A DNA stretch of 32,456 nucleotides from Variovorax sp. JS1663 (GCF_002157355.1 NZ_LYMK01000061.1:1-32456); one strand, 5' to 3'. Positions 1 to 11,950 are shown, counted from the stretch's first letter. Notes: generated by a model not told the origin, from the letters alone. Program-made: numbers and translations.

Positions 1-3000
1 CCGCTGCCCAGGGCCCTGTTGTTGCGAACGGCAACGCCGCCTTCCTTGAGGTCGGTGCCGCCGCTGTAGGTGTTCTCGCCGCTGAGGGTCAAGGTGCCGG
101 CACCGGTCTTGGTCAAGCCGCCTGCTCCCGAGACGACGCCGGTGGATGTCAGGTCAGCATCGGTCTGGAGGCCACCCCCGGCGCTGTCGATGGTGATGTC
201 ACGCCCGGTCGTGAAAGCAGCAGTGTTCTGCAGGGTGCCGCCATTGAGGGCCAGCGAGCCTGCGGCATCCCCCAGGTTCTGGTTCGTGGCGACCGACAGC
301 GTGCCCCCCGCAACGATGGTGCCACCTGTGTAGGTGTTGGTACCCGTGAGAGTCAGCCTGCCGGCGCCGGTCTTGGTCAGGGCACCGTCGCCGATGACGC
401 TGCCGCTCGCGGTGAGGTCGGTATCGGCCTGCAGGGTGCCGCCATTCACGATGACCGTGGATGCACCCAGCGCGTTGTTGCTGGCCAGAGCCAGCGTGCC
501 GTCGTTGATGGTGGTCACGCCGGTGTAGGTGTTGTCTCTGGCCAGGGTCAGTGTGCCGGTGCCGACCTTGGTCAGTCCTCCGCTTCCTGAGATGTAGCCT
601 TGGTACAAGGTACTGCTGTTGTCGGCTCCGACCGTCAAGATTCCGGCACCCGAGTCACCGAGGGTCACGAAGCCATCGCCCGCCAGGCTGCCGAGGGTCT
701 GGCTGTAGTTGTTCAGGTCCAGGGTGGCGCCGCCATCGAGTGTCACCGCGCTGGCCGCGCTGAAGGTGTTGGCGGCCCCGGCTTGCAAGGTACTACCTTG
801 GCCGATGGTCGTCGCTCCGGTATAGGTGTTGGCACCGGTGAGGGTCACGATCGTCCCAAACCCGCTCTTGGTCACGGTGCCGCTGCCGCTGATGGCCTGT
901 CTGACCGTACCGCTGCCGGTTCGCTGCTCGAGGATCAGTGCGCCATTGTTGATGATGCCGCTGCCGGCTCCTACGCCGGCAGCCTCGGTGGTGAGGGTGG
1001 CACCGGCATTGATCGTGGTCCTTCCGGTGTAGGTATTGGTACCGCGGTAGTTGACGGAGCCGCTGCCGGCGATGGCGACGTTGCCGTCGCCACCAAGGGC
1101 GCCCCACAGGGTGAGGCCAGCGCCGCTGTTGTGGATGGTGTTGGTGGCTCCGGTGCCCAGGTCGAGCGCGCCGTCGAGGCCGCCGTCTCCGATGCTGTTG
1201 GCGAGGGTGCCCCCCCTCAAGCTGACACTGGGCTGTATTCTTTGCCCCCCCAGATCGAGGGTGCCGCCGGCGTTCACGATGGCGGCATTGGTGCTGACGA
1301 CCCCCAGCGCGGCCTCATTGCCCAACAGCAGGGTGCCTGCGTTGACCGTGGTCGTCCCGGTGTAGGTGTTGGTCCCCGTCAGCGTCAGCATGCCGGCGCC
1401 TGTCTTGGTGAGACCACCTGCCCCATCGATCGCGCCCTGATGGGTCATGGCCGTGCCTGCAAGCGTGTCGATGGTGCCGCCCAGCGCATCGAGCGTGGTG
1501 GCACGGTTCATGGTGAGATCGGCCGTGGTCTGCAACGTGCCGCCGTTGAAGGCAAGGCCGCCTGCGGTATTGCCCAGGTGGGCGTTGTCGGAGATGGAGA
1601 CCACGCCACCATTGAAGGCCGTGCCGCCGGCATAGCTATTGGTGCCGGTGAGGATCAAGGTGCCGGCACCGGCTTTGATCACGTCGCCGCTGCCGGAGAT
1701 CGCCCCGGTGAAGCTCATGGTGTCGGATCGGTTGAAGGCCAACGTCGCGTTGTTCAGCACATTGCCCGTCAGCGAGCCCGTGCTACCACCATTGCCGATC
1801 TGCAGCGTGCCGGCCGAAATCGTGGTGCCACCGCTGTAGGTGCTGGCGCCGGCGAGGGTCAGGGTCCCGGTGCCGGTCTTGGTCAGGCCGCCGCTTCCCG
1901 AGATCTGGCCGCTGAAGATGGTGTCGGCGTTGTTGCCCCCGTTCGTGAGCGAGCCGCCGGTCAAGGTGACAAGACCCGATCCTGCCAAGCTGCCCACGGT
2001 CTCGCTGAAGCCGCTCAGATCCAGGGTGGCGTTGGCGTTGACGGTGATCGCGCTGCCGTTGCCGAAAGCGCTGTTGGCACTGACGGCCCTCAAGATGCCT
2101 GCATTGACAATGGTCGCCCCGGTGTAGGTGTTGGCACCGGCGAGGGCCAAGACCCCGCTGCCGGTCTTGGTCAGGCCGCCGCTTCCCGAGATCTGACCAC
2201 CGAAGAGCGTGGTGGTGTTGTTGCCCCCGCTCGTGAGGGTGCCGCTGCCCAGGGTGACGTTGCCCAGCCCCGCCAGGCTGCCCACGGTCTGGTCAAAGCC
2301 GTTCAGGTCCAGGGTAGCGTTGGCTTTCACGCCGACCGCGCTGCCGCTGCCGAAGACGTTGTTGGCGATGGCCCTCAAGGTGCCAGCGTTGACCGTGGTC
2401 GTCCCGGTGTAGGTGTTGGCGCCGGAGAGGGTCAAGGTGCCGGTGCCGGTCTTGGTCAGACCGCCCGCTCCCGAGATGACGCCAGTGGAAGTCAGATCGG
2501 CATCAGTCTGGAAGCCACCTCCAGCACTGCCGATGGTGATGTCGCGCCCCATCGTGACGGCCGCCGTGGTCCGCAACCTGCCGCCATCGAGGGTCAGCAC
2601 GCCCGAGGTAGCGCCCAGGTTCTGATCCGCGGAGACCGACAGCGTGCCTCCCGTGACAGTGGTACCGCCGCTGTAGGTGTTGGCGCCAGAGAGGGTCAAA
2701 GTGCCGTCGCCGATCTTGGTCAGCGATCCCGCTCCGCTGACGGCGCCGGCGTAGGTGGCCGACACCGCGCTGTTGGCGTTGCCGCTGCCTTGATCGAAGA
2801 CCACGCCGGGGTTGCTGGTGGGCGACGCGGGCGCAAAGCTGATGTTGCCGGCGAAGGTGTTGGCATCGCCTTGCAGGGTGCCGTCGGCAATCGACCAGTT
2901 CTGGCCGCCGTTGGCCGCTCCACTATTGCTGACCACGTTGCCGGTGAAGCTGTAGCCGGACTGCAGGGTGAGCCTGTTGTTGCCGCCGGTCAGGTCGACG

Positions 3001-4229
3001 GCGTTCGCGCGCGTCGTGCCGATGCTGTCCAGGCCACCGCCGATGCTGCCGGCATTGGTGATGCTGGCGTTGCCGGTCGCCATGACACCGGCGCCTCCGG
3101 CGCCAGGGCTCCCTGATCCACCACCAGGCAAACCACCCGCGCCGCCTTGAATGGTGCCCGTGTTCAGCACAGCCCCCCCGCCAATAAGCACGACACCGAT
3201 GCCCCCGGAGCCCCGCATCGGCGGTGGCGGTGGCAGTGGCGGTGGCGGCGGCGGCAGTGGCGGTCCCGATACCCCTGGCGATGCCGTTGGCGGTGGTGGC
3301 GGCGGCGTCGTCGACGTCCCGCTGCCGCTGCCGCTGCCGGGGGAAGGTTGGAAAGGCGGCGGCGGCGGCTCAGGCAAATCACCCCCGCCCACGCCGCCTT
3401 GAATGGTGCCTGCGTTCTGCACAGTGCCACTCCCGACAAGCAGGACCCCCATGCCGCCATCACCGCCGTTACCGCCGTCACCGCCATCACCGCCACGCAT
3501 GAACCCGGTGTTCGTGAAGCTGACCTGACCACCAAGCAACGCTCCGCCACCGCCAGCGCCGCCGCCACCAAGGCCGCCGGAGTTGAGCACCGCGCCTCTG
3601 CCATCACCGCCGTGACCTCCGTTGATCTGCGACGAGTTGCTTGCAGGGCCATCACCCGAGAAGACCAAGCCAAAGCCGCCACCACCACCGCCACCGCCGC
3701 CACCACCTCCTCCCAACGCGCCAGTGGTGCCATCCTCGCCGCTCAGCAAGCCGGTGTTGTTCCTTTGAGTGGTGCTCCCAACGCTCCCACCACTACCGCC
3801 TGTGCCGCCTGCGCCGTCCGCGCCACCCTTGCCGCCGCTGCCGCCAACCCCTGAGGACAAACTGACACCACCACCACCACCGCCACCACCATCACCCGCC
3901 GATCCATCTGGAGTGGCAGAAGTACCACCGGCGCCCCCCACGCCAGTGCCGTCGACCGAGTTGCGACCGCGCCCCCCATCAAGGCTCACAGACTGAGCAT
4001 GCGCTGCGGAAGTGATGGCGGCATTCAGCGCAAGCAGGCCGACGCCGCCGATCACTGCACTCGTGTTGGACAGGATCAATATCCGGCCTCCCACGGCGGC
4101 CGTCACCGCACAAGCTCTGGCGATGCGTGAAACGCTGCCGCCAGGCTTGCCCCGCGCAGAGGCATTCTCAGGAGCGGCCACCCAGGCACCCAGCGAGGGG
4201 TTCCAAAGGCTGCGATGCGTTCTGTTCAT
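1..4229 (-). CDS. Autotransporter-type adhesin with PATR repeats (C-terminus beyond window)
   Basis: One frame stays open from the ATG at 4229 to the left edge (1409 codons), so the C-terminal part is not seen. The first residues, MNRTHRSLWNPSLGAWVAAP, are a classic ESPR (extended signal peptide of type V secretion). A hydrophobic stretch follows, ending AHA-QS near residue 78, a likely signal-peptidase site. Residues about 80-400 are extremely Gly-rich, with a Pro run near residues 280-300 and N-G-T-I-Q-G-G type repeats. From about residue 500 on come autotransporter-associated beta-strand (PATR) repeats of the form L-T-K-x-G-x-G-T-L-T-L-x-G-x-N-T-Y-x-G-x-T, predicted to form a beta-helical passenger. 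By family knowledge it should be a surface or secreted adhesin with a C-terminal beta-barrel, but the barrel is off-window. A weak GAGG lies about 10 bases before the ATG. No partner gene is visible. Confidence 0.9.
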   Translation of the reverse strand, partial: MNRTHRSLWNPSLGAWVAAPENASARGKPGGSVSRIARACAVTAAVGGRILILSNTSAVIGGVGLLALNAAITSAAHAQSVSLDGGRGRNSVDGTGVGGAGGTSATPDGSAGDGGGGGGGGVSLSSGVGGSGGKGGADGAGGTGGSGGSVGSTTQRNNTGLLSGEDGTTGALGGGGGGGGGGGGGFGLVFSGDGPASNSSQINGGHGGDGRGAVLNSGGLGGGGAGGGGALLGGQVSFTNTGFMRGGDGGDGGNGGDGGMGVLLVGSGTVQNAGTIQGGVGGGDLPEPPPPPFQPSPGSGSGSGTSTTPPPPPPTASPGVSGPPLPPPPPPLPPPPPMRGSGGIGVVLIGGGAVLNTGTIQGGAGGLPGGGSGSPGAGGAGVMATGNASITNAGSIGGGLDSIGTTRANAVDLTGGNNRLTLQSGYSFTGNVVSNSGAANGGQNWSIADGTLQGDANTFAGNISFAPASPTSNPGVVFDQGSGNANSAVSATYAGAVSGAGSLTKIGDGTLTLSGANTYSGGTTVTGGTLSVSADQNLGATSGVLTLDGGRLRTTAAVTMGRDITIGSAGGGFQTDADLTSTGVISGAGGLTKTGTGTLTLSGANTYTGTTTVNAGTLRAIANNVFGSGSAVGVKANATLDLNGFDQTVGSLAGLGNVTLGSGTLTSGGNNTTTLFGGQISGSGGLTKTGSGVLALAGANTYTGATIVNAGILRAVSANSAFGNGSAITVNANATLDLSGFSETVGSLAGSGLVTLTGGSLTNGGNNADTIFSGQISGSGGLTKTGTGTLTLAGASTYSGGTTISAGTLQIGNGGSTGSLTGNVLNNATLAFNRSDTMSFTGAISGSGDVIKAGAGTLILTGTNSYAGGTAFNGGVVSISDNAHLGNTAGGLAFNGGTLQTTADLTMNRATTLDALGGTIDTLAGTAMTHQGAIDGAGGLTKTGAGMLTLTGTNTYTGTTTVNAGTLLLGNEAALGVVSTNAAIVNAGGTLDLGGQRIQPSVSLRGGTLANSIGDGGLDGALDLGTGATNTIHNSGAGLTLWGALGGDGNVAIAGSGSVNYRGTNTYTGRTTINAGATLTTEAAGVGAGSGIINNGALILEQRTGSGTVRQAISGSGTVTKSGFGTIVTLTGANTYTGATTIGQGSTLQAGAANTFSAASAVTLDGGATLDLNNYSQTLGSLAGDGFVTLGDSGAGILTVGADNSSTLYQGYISGSGGLTKVGTGTLTLARDNTYTGVTTINDGTLALASNNALGASTVIVNGGTLQADTDLTASGSVIGDGALTKTGAGRLTLTGTNTYTGGTIVAGGTLSVATNQNLGDAAGSLALNGGTLQNTAAFTTGRDITIDSAGGGLQTDADLTSTGVVSGAGGLTKTGAGTLTLSGENTYSGGTDLKEGGVAVRNNRALGS
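60..2730 (-). repeat. Eleven tandem-spaced PATR-coding repeats
   Basis: A degenerate 50-60 base unit recurs on the minus strand near positions 66, 329, 521, 819, 1026, 1360, 1630, 1834, 2122, 2407 and 2670. Each encodes G-L-T-K-x-G-x-G-x-L-x-L-x-G-x-N-x-Y-x-G-x-T. Units at about 1880-1910 and 2165-2196 are nearly identical at the DNA level. Spacing varies from about 190 to 335 bases, as usual for PATR passengers. Such repeats could recombine and change passenger length. Confidence 0.85.
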
Positions 4230-4488
4230 GAAAAGGCCTCGGGTCGTCCAGTGGCCAACGCGCGCGGCGGGCAATGCCGCCGCCTGCGAAATGACCATGA
4301 CCCGCACACAAATGCACGCCGGAAGCTCGGGCCGCAGCTCTTGAAACCCAGGGGGTTTGGCGACCGGGGAATGCTATGAATCCCTGCCGTCGCAGTCAGA
4401 TTTGCGCGACAAAATGCGAGATTCCATGACCCTCCAGCACGCCCATCCGAAGACCGGCATGCCCAGAAGGATCGCGGCGCGACGCCCG
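4230..4488. other. Intergenic region upstream of the adhesin
   Basis: No supported gene lies in these 259 bases between the racemase-family gene and the adhesin start; both are on the minus strand, so this should hold the adhesin promoter. A small inverted repeat, AAACCC-AGG-GGGTTT at 4344-4358, is visible but has no T-run after it in either direction. I could not identify a convincing -35/-10 pair. Confidence 0.4.
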
Positions 4489-5139
4489 CTAAACAGGCCT
4501 TGCCAGGCGCGTGCGCAACGCTCTCACCGCGCTGTCGACCGTGGTCAGCACCGGCAGCCCCGAGGCCGCCTCGCAGGCCGCACGGGCGCGCGCCATGCTG
4601 AACTGGGCCAACGCAATGCGCGTGCAGCCCTTGTCGCGCAGAACGCGAGCTTGCGCCGCGATGCGCTCGTCATGTGCGTGTGTGTCGCCTGCATTGAGCG
4701 CGTCGAGCGCGCCTTCGGCCAGCGCGAGTTCGAGCTCGGCACCCGCCGGGAACTCCGGCGGCATGGATTGCAGCGTGGGCCCGAAGGTCGCGATCAGCCC
4801 GAGCTTGCCGGCACCGGCCGCGGCCTCCGCGATCATGGCCTCGTTGGGCTTGAGCACCGGCATGCCCGCATGCTGCCGCGCCACCGCCTCGATGCAGGGC
4901 CCGAAGGCCGAGCAGGTGAAGAGAATGCCCTGCGCCCCCGTATCCACCGCGTACTGCGCCAGCCGCTGGAAGCGCTCGTGCATCGCCGCGTCCAGCCCCC
5001 GCCCTTCGCGCGCCAGGTCGGCCGAGAGGCTGTCGTCGAGCAGGTTCATCCGCAGCGCCTCGGGCCAGTCGCGCTCGAAGGCGGCGTTGATCGGAGCCAC
5101 CGAATGGGCGAGCGCGTGGATCAGGGCGATGCGGGTCAT
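4489..5139 (-). CDS. Asp/Glu/hydantoin racemase superfamily protein
   Basis: 216 residues. The N-terminus (TRIALIHALAHSVAPI) and the motif ILFTCSAFGPCIE around Cys76 match the Asp/Glu/hydantoin racemase and arylmalonate decarboxylase superfamily, where this Cys is one of two catalytic cysteines. At the place of the second cysteine the protein has ALAQFSMARA, so the usual Cys is Gln. This argues against a standard two-Cys racemase and leaves the reaction open. It lies 15 bases downstream of a broken amino-acid binding protein gene on the same strand, suggesting a former amino-acid or acid transport and conversion unit. No signal peptide, so probably cytosolic. Substrate unknown. Confidence 0.75.
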   Translation of the reverse strand: MTRIALIHALAHSVAPINAAFERDWPEALRMNLLDDSLSADLAREGRGLDAAMHERFQRLAQYAVDTGAQGILFTCSAFGPCIEAVARQHAGMPVLKPNEAMIAEAAAGAGKLGLIATFGPTLQSMPPEFPAGAELELALAEGALDALNAGDTHAHDERIAAQARVLRDKGCTRIALAQFSMARARAACEAASGLPVLTTVDSAVRALRTRLARPV

Positions 5140-5154
5140 GGGCGAAGCTCCGGC

Positions 5155-5562
5155 TCAGATGCCCTTCGACGAAGGATTGGCAAAGGCATCCTTCGTCTCG
5201 GCATTGAGCGGATAGTTGATGTTGATGTTCTTGGGCGGGATCGGCGACATGAACCACTGGTTGTAGCGCTTCTCCAACTCGCCCGACTTCATCATGCCAC
5301 CGACCACGCGGTCGACCAGCGCCTTGAACTGCGGGTCGTCCTTGCGGAACATCAGCGACTGGTTCTCCGTACGCAAGCTCTCGCCGGTGATGATGAAGTC
5401 CTTCGGGTTGCGGGCATTGGCGAGCTGGCCGGCCAGCAGGATGTCGTCGAGCACGAAGGCGTGCGCGCGGCCGCTCTCCACCAGCAGGAAGGAGTCGGTG
5501 TGGTCCTTGCCCGCCAGGCTGTTGCTCGCGAGCCGTGCCGGCCAGGCGGTGATCCAGCGCAT
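5155..5562 (-). pseudogene. N-terminally truncated GltI-type amino-acid ABC transporter substrate-binding protein
   Basis: The frame encodes only the C-terminal part (about 120 recognisable residues) of a polar amino-acid binding protein of the GltI/AapJ type, which is normally about 280-300 residues. Diagnostic stretches are DSFLLVESGRAHAFVLDDILLAG, split here as DSFLLVESGRAHAF and VLDDILLAG, then FRKDDPQFKALVD and WFMSPIPPKNININYPLN. The signal peptide and the first lobe are missing. The apparent ATG at 5562 is followed by about 14 residues that do not resemble the family, after which SLAGK joins straight to DHTDSF. No missing part is visible in the other frames upstream. This is most simply a deletion remnant; no ABC permease or ATPase for it is nearby. 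Confidence 0.75.
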
Positions 5563-5902
5563 CGACGGGGCCGAAGCGCAGCTCTTCGAATCGGGCGCCT
5601 ACCTTCAGGCACCACGGATGCGCGAATCGCCGCCATCGGCTTCGATCGGTCGAAGGCCCGGCAAAAACGGGATCTGAACAACCTCGGGGCGGACGGAGCA
5701 AGCGCTGCTCCACCCCTCAACACCTGCTCCACTTCGACACAGCGCAACCGTCCGCCGGCTCGCACGCCGGCTCGCCGCCGAATCTGGACATTCCTTTACG
5801 CGACAACGACTTGCACTCACCGCAAGCGCAGTGGCACGCGTTGGCCCGTCGATTGCGAAGTCATCCATGGACCCTTCCCTCAACTTCACAGGAGATGACT
5901 TC
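5563..5902. other. Gene-free stretch between the truncated binding protein and the aldehyde dehydrogenase
   Basis: About 340 bases without a supportable gene. The left part should have coded the missing N-terminal half of the binding protein but shows no homology in any frame. It contains a short palindrome, GGAGCA-AGCGC-TGCTCC, at 5698-5714, and a sigma-54 promoter at 5842-5856 for the gene to the right. Confidence 0.5.
5842..5856 (+). promoter_or_regulatory. Sigma-54 (-24/-12) promoter of the aldehyde dehydrogenase gene
   Basis: TGGCCCG-TCGA-TTGC matches the sigma-54 consensus TGGCACG-N4-TTGC with one mismatch (A to C), and keeps GG and GC exactly 10 bases apart. Transcription would start near 5868, about 35 bases before the ATG at 5903. 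This fits the RBS there and excludes the upstream in-frame starts. A sigma-54 activator gene lies at 9505. Confidence 0.7.
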
Positions 5903-7423
<1,521 letters not shown>

Positions 7424-7434
7424 GCGATCCCGCC

Positions 7435-7842
7435 ATGTCGTCCGACGCACGAACGGTTGCCGCCGATCCACCGGTGGTGGCCCGTGTGTCCGCGACTCCG
7501 GCCGCGCAGGCGCTCATCGAGCGCTTGCGCGCGGAGCACGGCCCGTTGATGTTCCACCAGTCCGGGGGCTGCTGCGACGGCAGCGCGCCGATGTGCTTCG
7601 CGCTGGGCGAGTTCATCACGGGCGACGCCGACGTCTGCCTCGGCGAGATCGCCGGCACACCCTTCTACATGAGCCGGTCGCAGTTCGCGTACTGGGAGCA
7701 CACGCACCTGATCATCGATGCGGTGCCGGGCAACGGCGGGATGTTCTCCCTGGAGCGTCCGACCGGGCTGCGCTTCATGACGCGGTCCCGGCTGTACGAA
7801 GACGCCGAGTGGCAAGCGCTCGAAGCGCAGGGCCGGCCGTAG
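7435..7842 (+). CDS. DUF779 family protein (aldehyde dehydrogenase partner)
   Basis: 135 residues. The Cys-rich motif HQSGGCCDGSAPMC near residues 40-53, followed by DVCLGEIAGTPFYMS and WEHTHLIIDAVPG, identifies DUF779, a small family usually encoded next to acetaldehyde dehydrogenases. Its function is unknown to me; the cysteine cluster suggests metal binding or redox repair. It begins 11 bases after the dehydrogenase stop with no clear RBS, so translation is probably coupled. No signal peptide, so cytosolic like the dehydrogenase. It ends 14 bases before a convergent gene. Confidence 0.85.
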   Translation: MSSDARTVAADPPVVARVSATPAAQALIERLRAEHGPLMFHQSGGCCDGSAPMCFALGEFITGDADVCLGEIAGTPFYMSRSQFAYWEHTHLIIDAVPGNGGMFSLERPTGLRFMTRSRLYEDAEWQALEAQGRP

Positions 7843-7856
7843 CCGGCCTCGCGTCG

Positions 7857-8708
7857 TCAGGGCGCCATCCACGTCACGTTGGCGCTTTCGAAGCTCGCGC
7901 GCAGGCGCCCGCTGCTGGCCAGGTCGTCGACGGCCGCCTGCAGCGCCTGGGCGAGATCGGTCGCATCCTTCTTCACCGCCATTCCCACCGCCCAGCCGTT
8001 GCGCCGGACGCGTGGCGATGGCAGGGGCGCGATGGCGAAGCGCGCATCGCCGTGCAGCACCGATTCCAGCTCCGAAGCCAGACCGGCGGCGGCGGACACC
8101 TCGCCGCGCTGAAGCGCGCGCGCGGCTTCGGCTCCATCCTTCCACTGCGTGTCGAGCTGGTTGCGATACGCGCCGCCGTCGGCCCCGATCAGCAACCATC
8201 CCGCCAAGGTCTGCCCCGGCACCGCCACCTTGGCCCCCTTGGCATCTGCCAGCGCCGACAGGCTGTCAAGCGGCGGCAGACGATCGACCTGCCGAGCCAG
8301 CATCACGCGCTCGCGGAAGTAGGGCGCGAAGATGTTGGCCTGCGGCGTGTCGTCGATGAGCGGTTTGTCGACCGGCACGTGCAGCAGGACGTCCGCCGGC
8401 CCGAAGCCCAGGTAGTGGCCGCGCCACACCATGTTGCGCAAGTCGTCGGCCATGTTCTCATCGGCCTGGAAGGGCAGCATCGACAGCTTCACGCCGAGCC
8501 GTTCCGCCAGCGCCTGCGCGATATCGACGTCGATGCCCTTGCCGGCGACGTGGAAGGGCGGCATGTCCTTGTAGACCGCCACCGTCAGCGTGCCCCGCTC
8601 ACGGATGCGGTCCAGCGGCCCGGCCGCCGATGCCAGTGACGCCGCGGCAAGTGCCGTTGCGCCCAGACCGCGCAGGAAGGCCCGGCGCGACGGCGCTGCG
8701 ACGTGCAT
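7857..8708 (-). CDS. Quinoprotein-associated periplasmic substrate-binding protein (MxaJ/XoxJ-like)
   Basis: 283 residues from the ATG at 8708. A twin-arginine signal (SRRAFLRGLGATALAAASLA) is followed by a family-3 solute-binding fold beginning LDRIRERGTLTVAVYKDMPPF, with GIDVDIAQALAERLGVK. This matches the quinoprotein dehydrogenase-associated binding proteins (MxaJ/XoxJ type), thought to help dehydrogenase assembly or activity rather than import; no cognate ABC genes of that class are present. An upstream GTG at 8735 is possible and would overlap the cytochrome gene by 17 bases, but it only adds residues before the Tat motif. It lies directly downstream of the cytochrome and shares its sigma-54 promoter. 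Confidence 0.8.
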   Translation of the reverse strand: MHVAAPSRRAFLRGLGATALAAASLASAAGPLDRIRERGTLTVAVYKDMPPFHVAGKGIDVDIAQALAERLGVKLSMLPFQADENMADDLRNMVWRGHYLGFGPADVLLHVPVDKPLIDDTPQANIFAPYFRERVMLARQVDRLPPLDSLSALADAKGAKVAVPGQTLAGWLLIGADGGAYRNQLDTQWKDGAEAARALQRGEVSAAAGLASELESVLHGDARFAIAPLPSPRVRRNGWAVGMAVKKDATDLAQALQAAVDDLASSGRLRASFESANVTWMAP

Positions 8709-8718
8709 CGGCACGTGG

Positions 8719-9255
8719 CTACATGGGCTTGTCACGGCGGGTCTCGAGGTAGGCCTTGATCGACCAGATCGCTTCCTGGCTCATCATGCCCTCGAAGGGG
8801 GGCATGTACACGGCCCCGTTTCGCGTGCGGCCGTGCCGCACCGTCCCGAGGTAGTAGTCGTCCATCTCCTTGATGCATGCGGCCTTCTTCGCGGCATCCT
8901 TCAGCGCGGCGCAGTCGTTGTCGATCTTGCGCAGGTCCGGCGCGATGCCGCCGGAGATGGCTTCGATGCCGTGGCAGCGCGCGCAGTTCTGGTTGTAGGC
9001 GGAGGTGCCGATCTTGATCGCCGCGGCGTTGCCGCGGTAGGGGTTTTCCGCACGCCAGTCCTTGCCCAGCTCCGGCAGGCCCTTGGTGTCCACGGCCTGC
9101 GGCGTCACGTCGCCGTGCGCCCAGGCCACGGCGCCTGCCGTCACCCACAGGGCGGCGGCGAGCAGAACACCGGCCCTGCGGGCAGTTCTGCACGGCCAGG
9201 CTCTGGTGGTGGCCTTGTCGGCGCACCGCTCTGCCCGCGTATCGAAAATCGTCAT
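8719..9255 (-). CDS. pedF: Cytochrome c550, PedF-like electron acceptor
   Basis: 178 residues. Basic N-terminus, hydrophobic segment (residues about 29-45) and cleavage after AWA give a periplasmic protein. The haem motif C91-A-R-C94-H95 and a probable axial Met151 in GAVYMPPFEGMM define a class I-like c-type cytochrome. An extra Cys pair (C115, C127) and the overall pattern fit cytochrome c550 of the PedF/ExaB type, the acceptor for PQQ alcohol dehydrogenases. GGAGA lies before the ATG, and a sigma-54 promoter sits 42-56 bases upstream. Its dehydrogenase is encoded 14 kb away at 23498. Confidence 0.87.
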   Translation of the reverse strand: MTIFDTRAERCADKATTRAWPCRTARRAGVLLAAALWVTAGAVAWAHGDVTPQAVDTKGLPELGKDWRAENPYRGNAAAIKIGTSAYNQNCARCHGIEAISGGIAPDLRKIDNDCAALKDAAKKAACIKEMDDYYLGTVRHGRTRNGAVYMPPFEGMMSQEAIWSIKAYLETRRDKPM

Positions 9256-9296
9256 GTCAGGTCTCCGTCAGTGAAAGTGGGAACATGAGCGAATCC

Positions 9297-9311
9297 GCAA
9301 ACGCCGTGCCA
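9297..9311 (-). promoter_or_regulatory. Sigma-54 promoter of the cytochrome/binding-protein operon
   Basis: On the minus strand TGGCACG-GCGT-TTGC is an exact match to the -24/-12 consensus. The start would be near 9286, giving a leader of about 30 bases to the cytochrome ATG at 9255. The activator gene is divergently encoded 194 bases away. Confidence 0.88.
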
Positions 9312-9331
9312 CGCGGGAGGTGTTGCAGGCA

Positions 9332-9357
9332 GGAACACAAATTGCGTGGGTTGTTCC
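9332..9357. promoter_or_regulatory. Inverted repeat, candidate activator (enhancer) site
   Basis: GGAACA and TGTTCC are perfect inverted half-sites separated by 14 bases, about 45-70 bases upstream of the predicted cytochrome start. A third GGAACA occurs at 9429-9434. The position between the activator gene and its presumed target fits an enhancer-type binding site, but this is only inference from symmetry. Confidence 0.35.
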
Positions 9358-9504
9358 GCTTTTGTGGCATCCTGGAAGGCCACAGGATGGGGTGTCACGG
9401 CGAGGAGCGGCGCGGACTGTGCCGAAATGGAACACGCGGCCTGACGAGAGCCTTGAACACGATCGAGACAAACCTGCTCCGGTAGAAGCAGAGGAGACTA
9501 GACA

Positions 9505-11637
<2,133 letters not shown>

Positions 11638-11875
11638 GGAAATTCCCCTGTGCCAGCGTCGCACGGCGCTGTCACGCAATGGAGCAGTGGAGCACGTCGC
11701 GCCGTGCCGCGAGTCGCCTGAGCGCTCCCCGTCGACCCTCATAGCCCCTCGCATCAGGGCAATCCCGAGTCTTTTTGCAACCGCCGCGCCGCCTCGCCGC
11801 AGGCACGCGATTTGCGGAATGTGTGGGGCCAGCCGGGCAATCCCGTCCGGACTGTGTTTGCCCCAAGGAGACTCC
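11638..11875. other. pqq operon leader region
   Basis: 238 gene-free bases between the activator stop and pqqA. They contain a short symmetric element GGGAAATTCCC at the activator stop (11637-11647), two direct GGAGCA half-sites at 11681-11686 and 11689-11694, and the sigma-54 promoter at 11801. No other gene is supported. Confidence 0.5.
11801..11815 (+). promoter_or_regulatory. Sigma-54 promoter of the pqq operon
   Basis: AGGCACG-CGAT-TTGC matches the -24/-12 consensus except for its first base; the GG and GC pairs are correctly spaced. The start would be near 11827, about 49 bases before the pqqA ATG. Confidence 0.82.
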
Positions 11876-11950
11876 ATGCAATGGTCGCAACCCGCGTTTG
11901 AAGACATGCGCTTCGGCTTCGAAATCACGATGTACATCGCGAGCCGCTGA
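11876..11950 (+). CDS. pqqA: PQQ precursor peptide PqqA
   Basis: A 24-residue peptide, the usual size, beginning MQWSQPAF and ending FEITMYIASR. It has the family's conserved Glu16-x-x-x-Tyr20 pair, the two residues that PqqE cross-links and that become the PQQ skeleton. AAGGAG lies 5 bases before the ATG, a strong RBS. The same frame is open further upstream to 11687, but that extension is not PqqA-like and mostly precedes the predicted transcript start. A strong stem-loop follows the stop, and pqqB begins 73 bases later. Confidence 0.96.
   Translation: MQWSQPAFEDMRFGFEITMYIASR

Noticed and set aside
600..3116. Long plus-strand open frame (838 codons) through the adhesin region
   Set aside because: It is the complement of the PATR-coding strand; its product is low-complexity and resembles nothing, while the minus frame has ESPR, signal peptide and clear repeats.
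5831..5846. TGGCAC followed by TTGGC, a possible sigma-54 site
   Set aside because: The GG-GC spacing is one base short; the overlapping element at 5842-5856 has the correct spacing.
9285..9485. Small plus-strand frame (66 codons) in the cytochrome/activator intergenic region
   Set aside because: It overlaps the sigma-54 promoter and inverted repeat, has no good RBS and no family resemblance.
11687..11875. N-terminal extension of pqqA to an upstream ATG
   Set aside because: The extension covers the sigma-54 promoter, is unlike PqqA, and the ATG at 11876 has a strong RBS.
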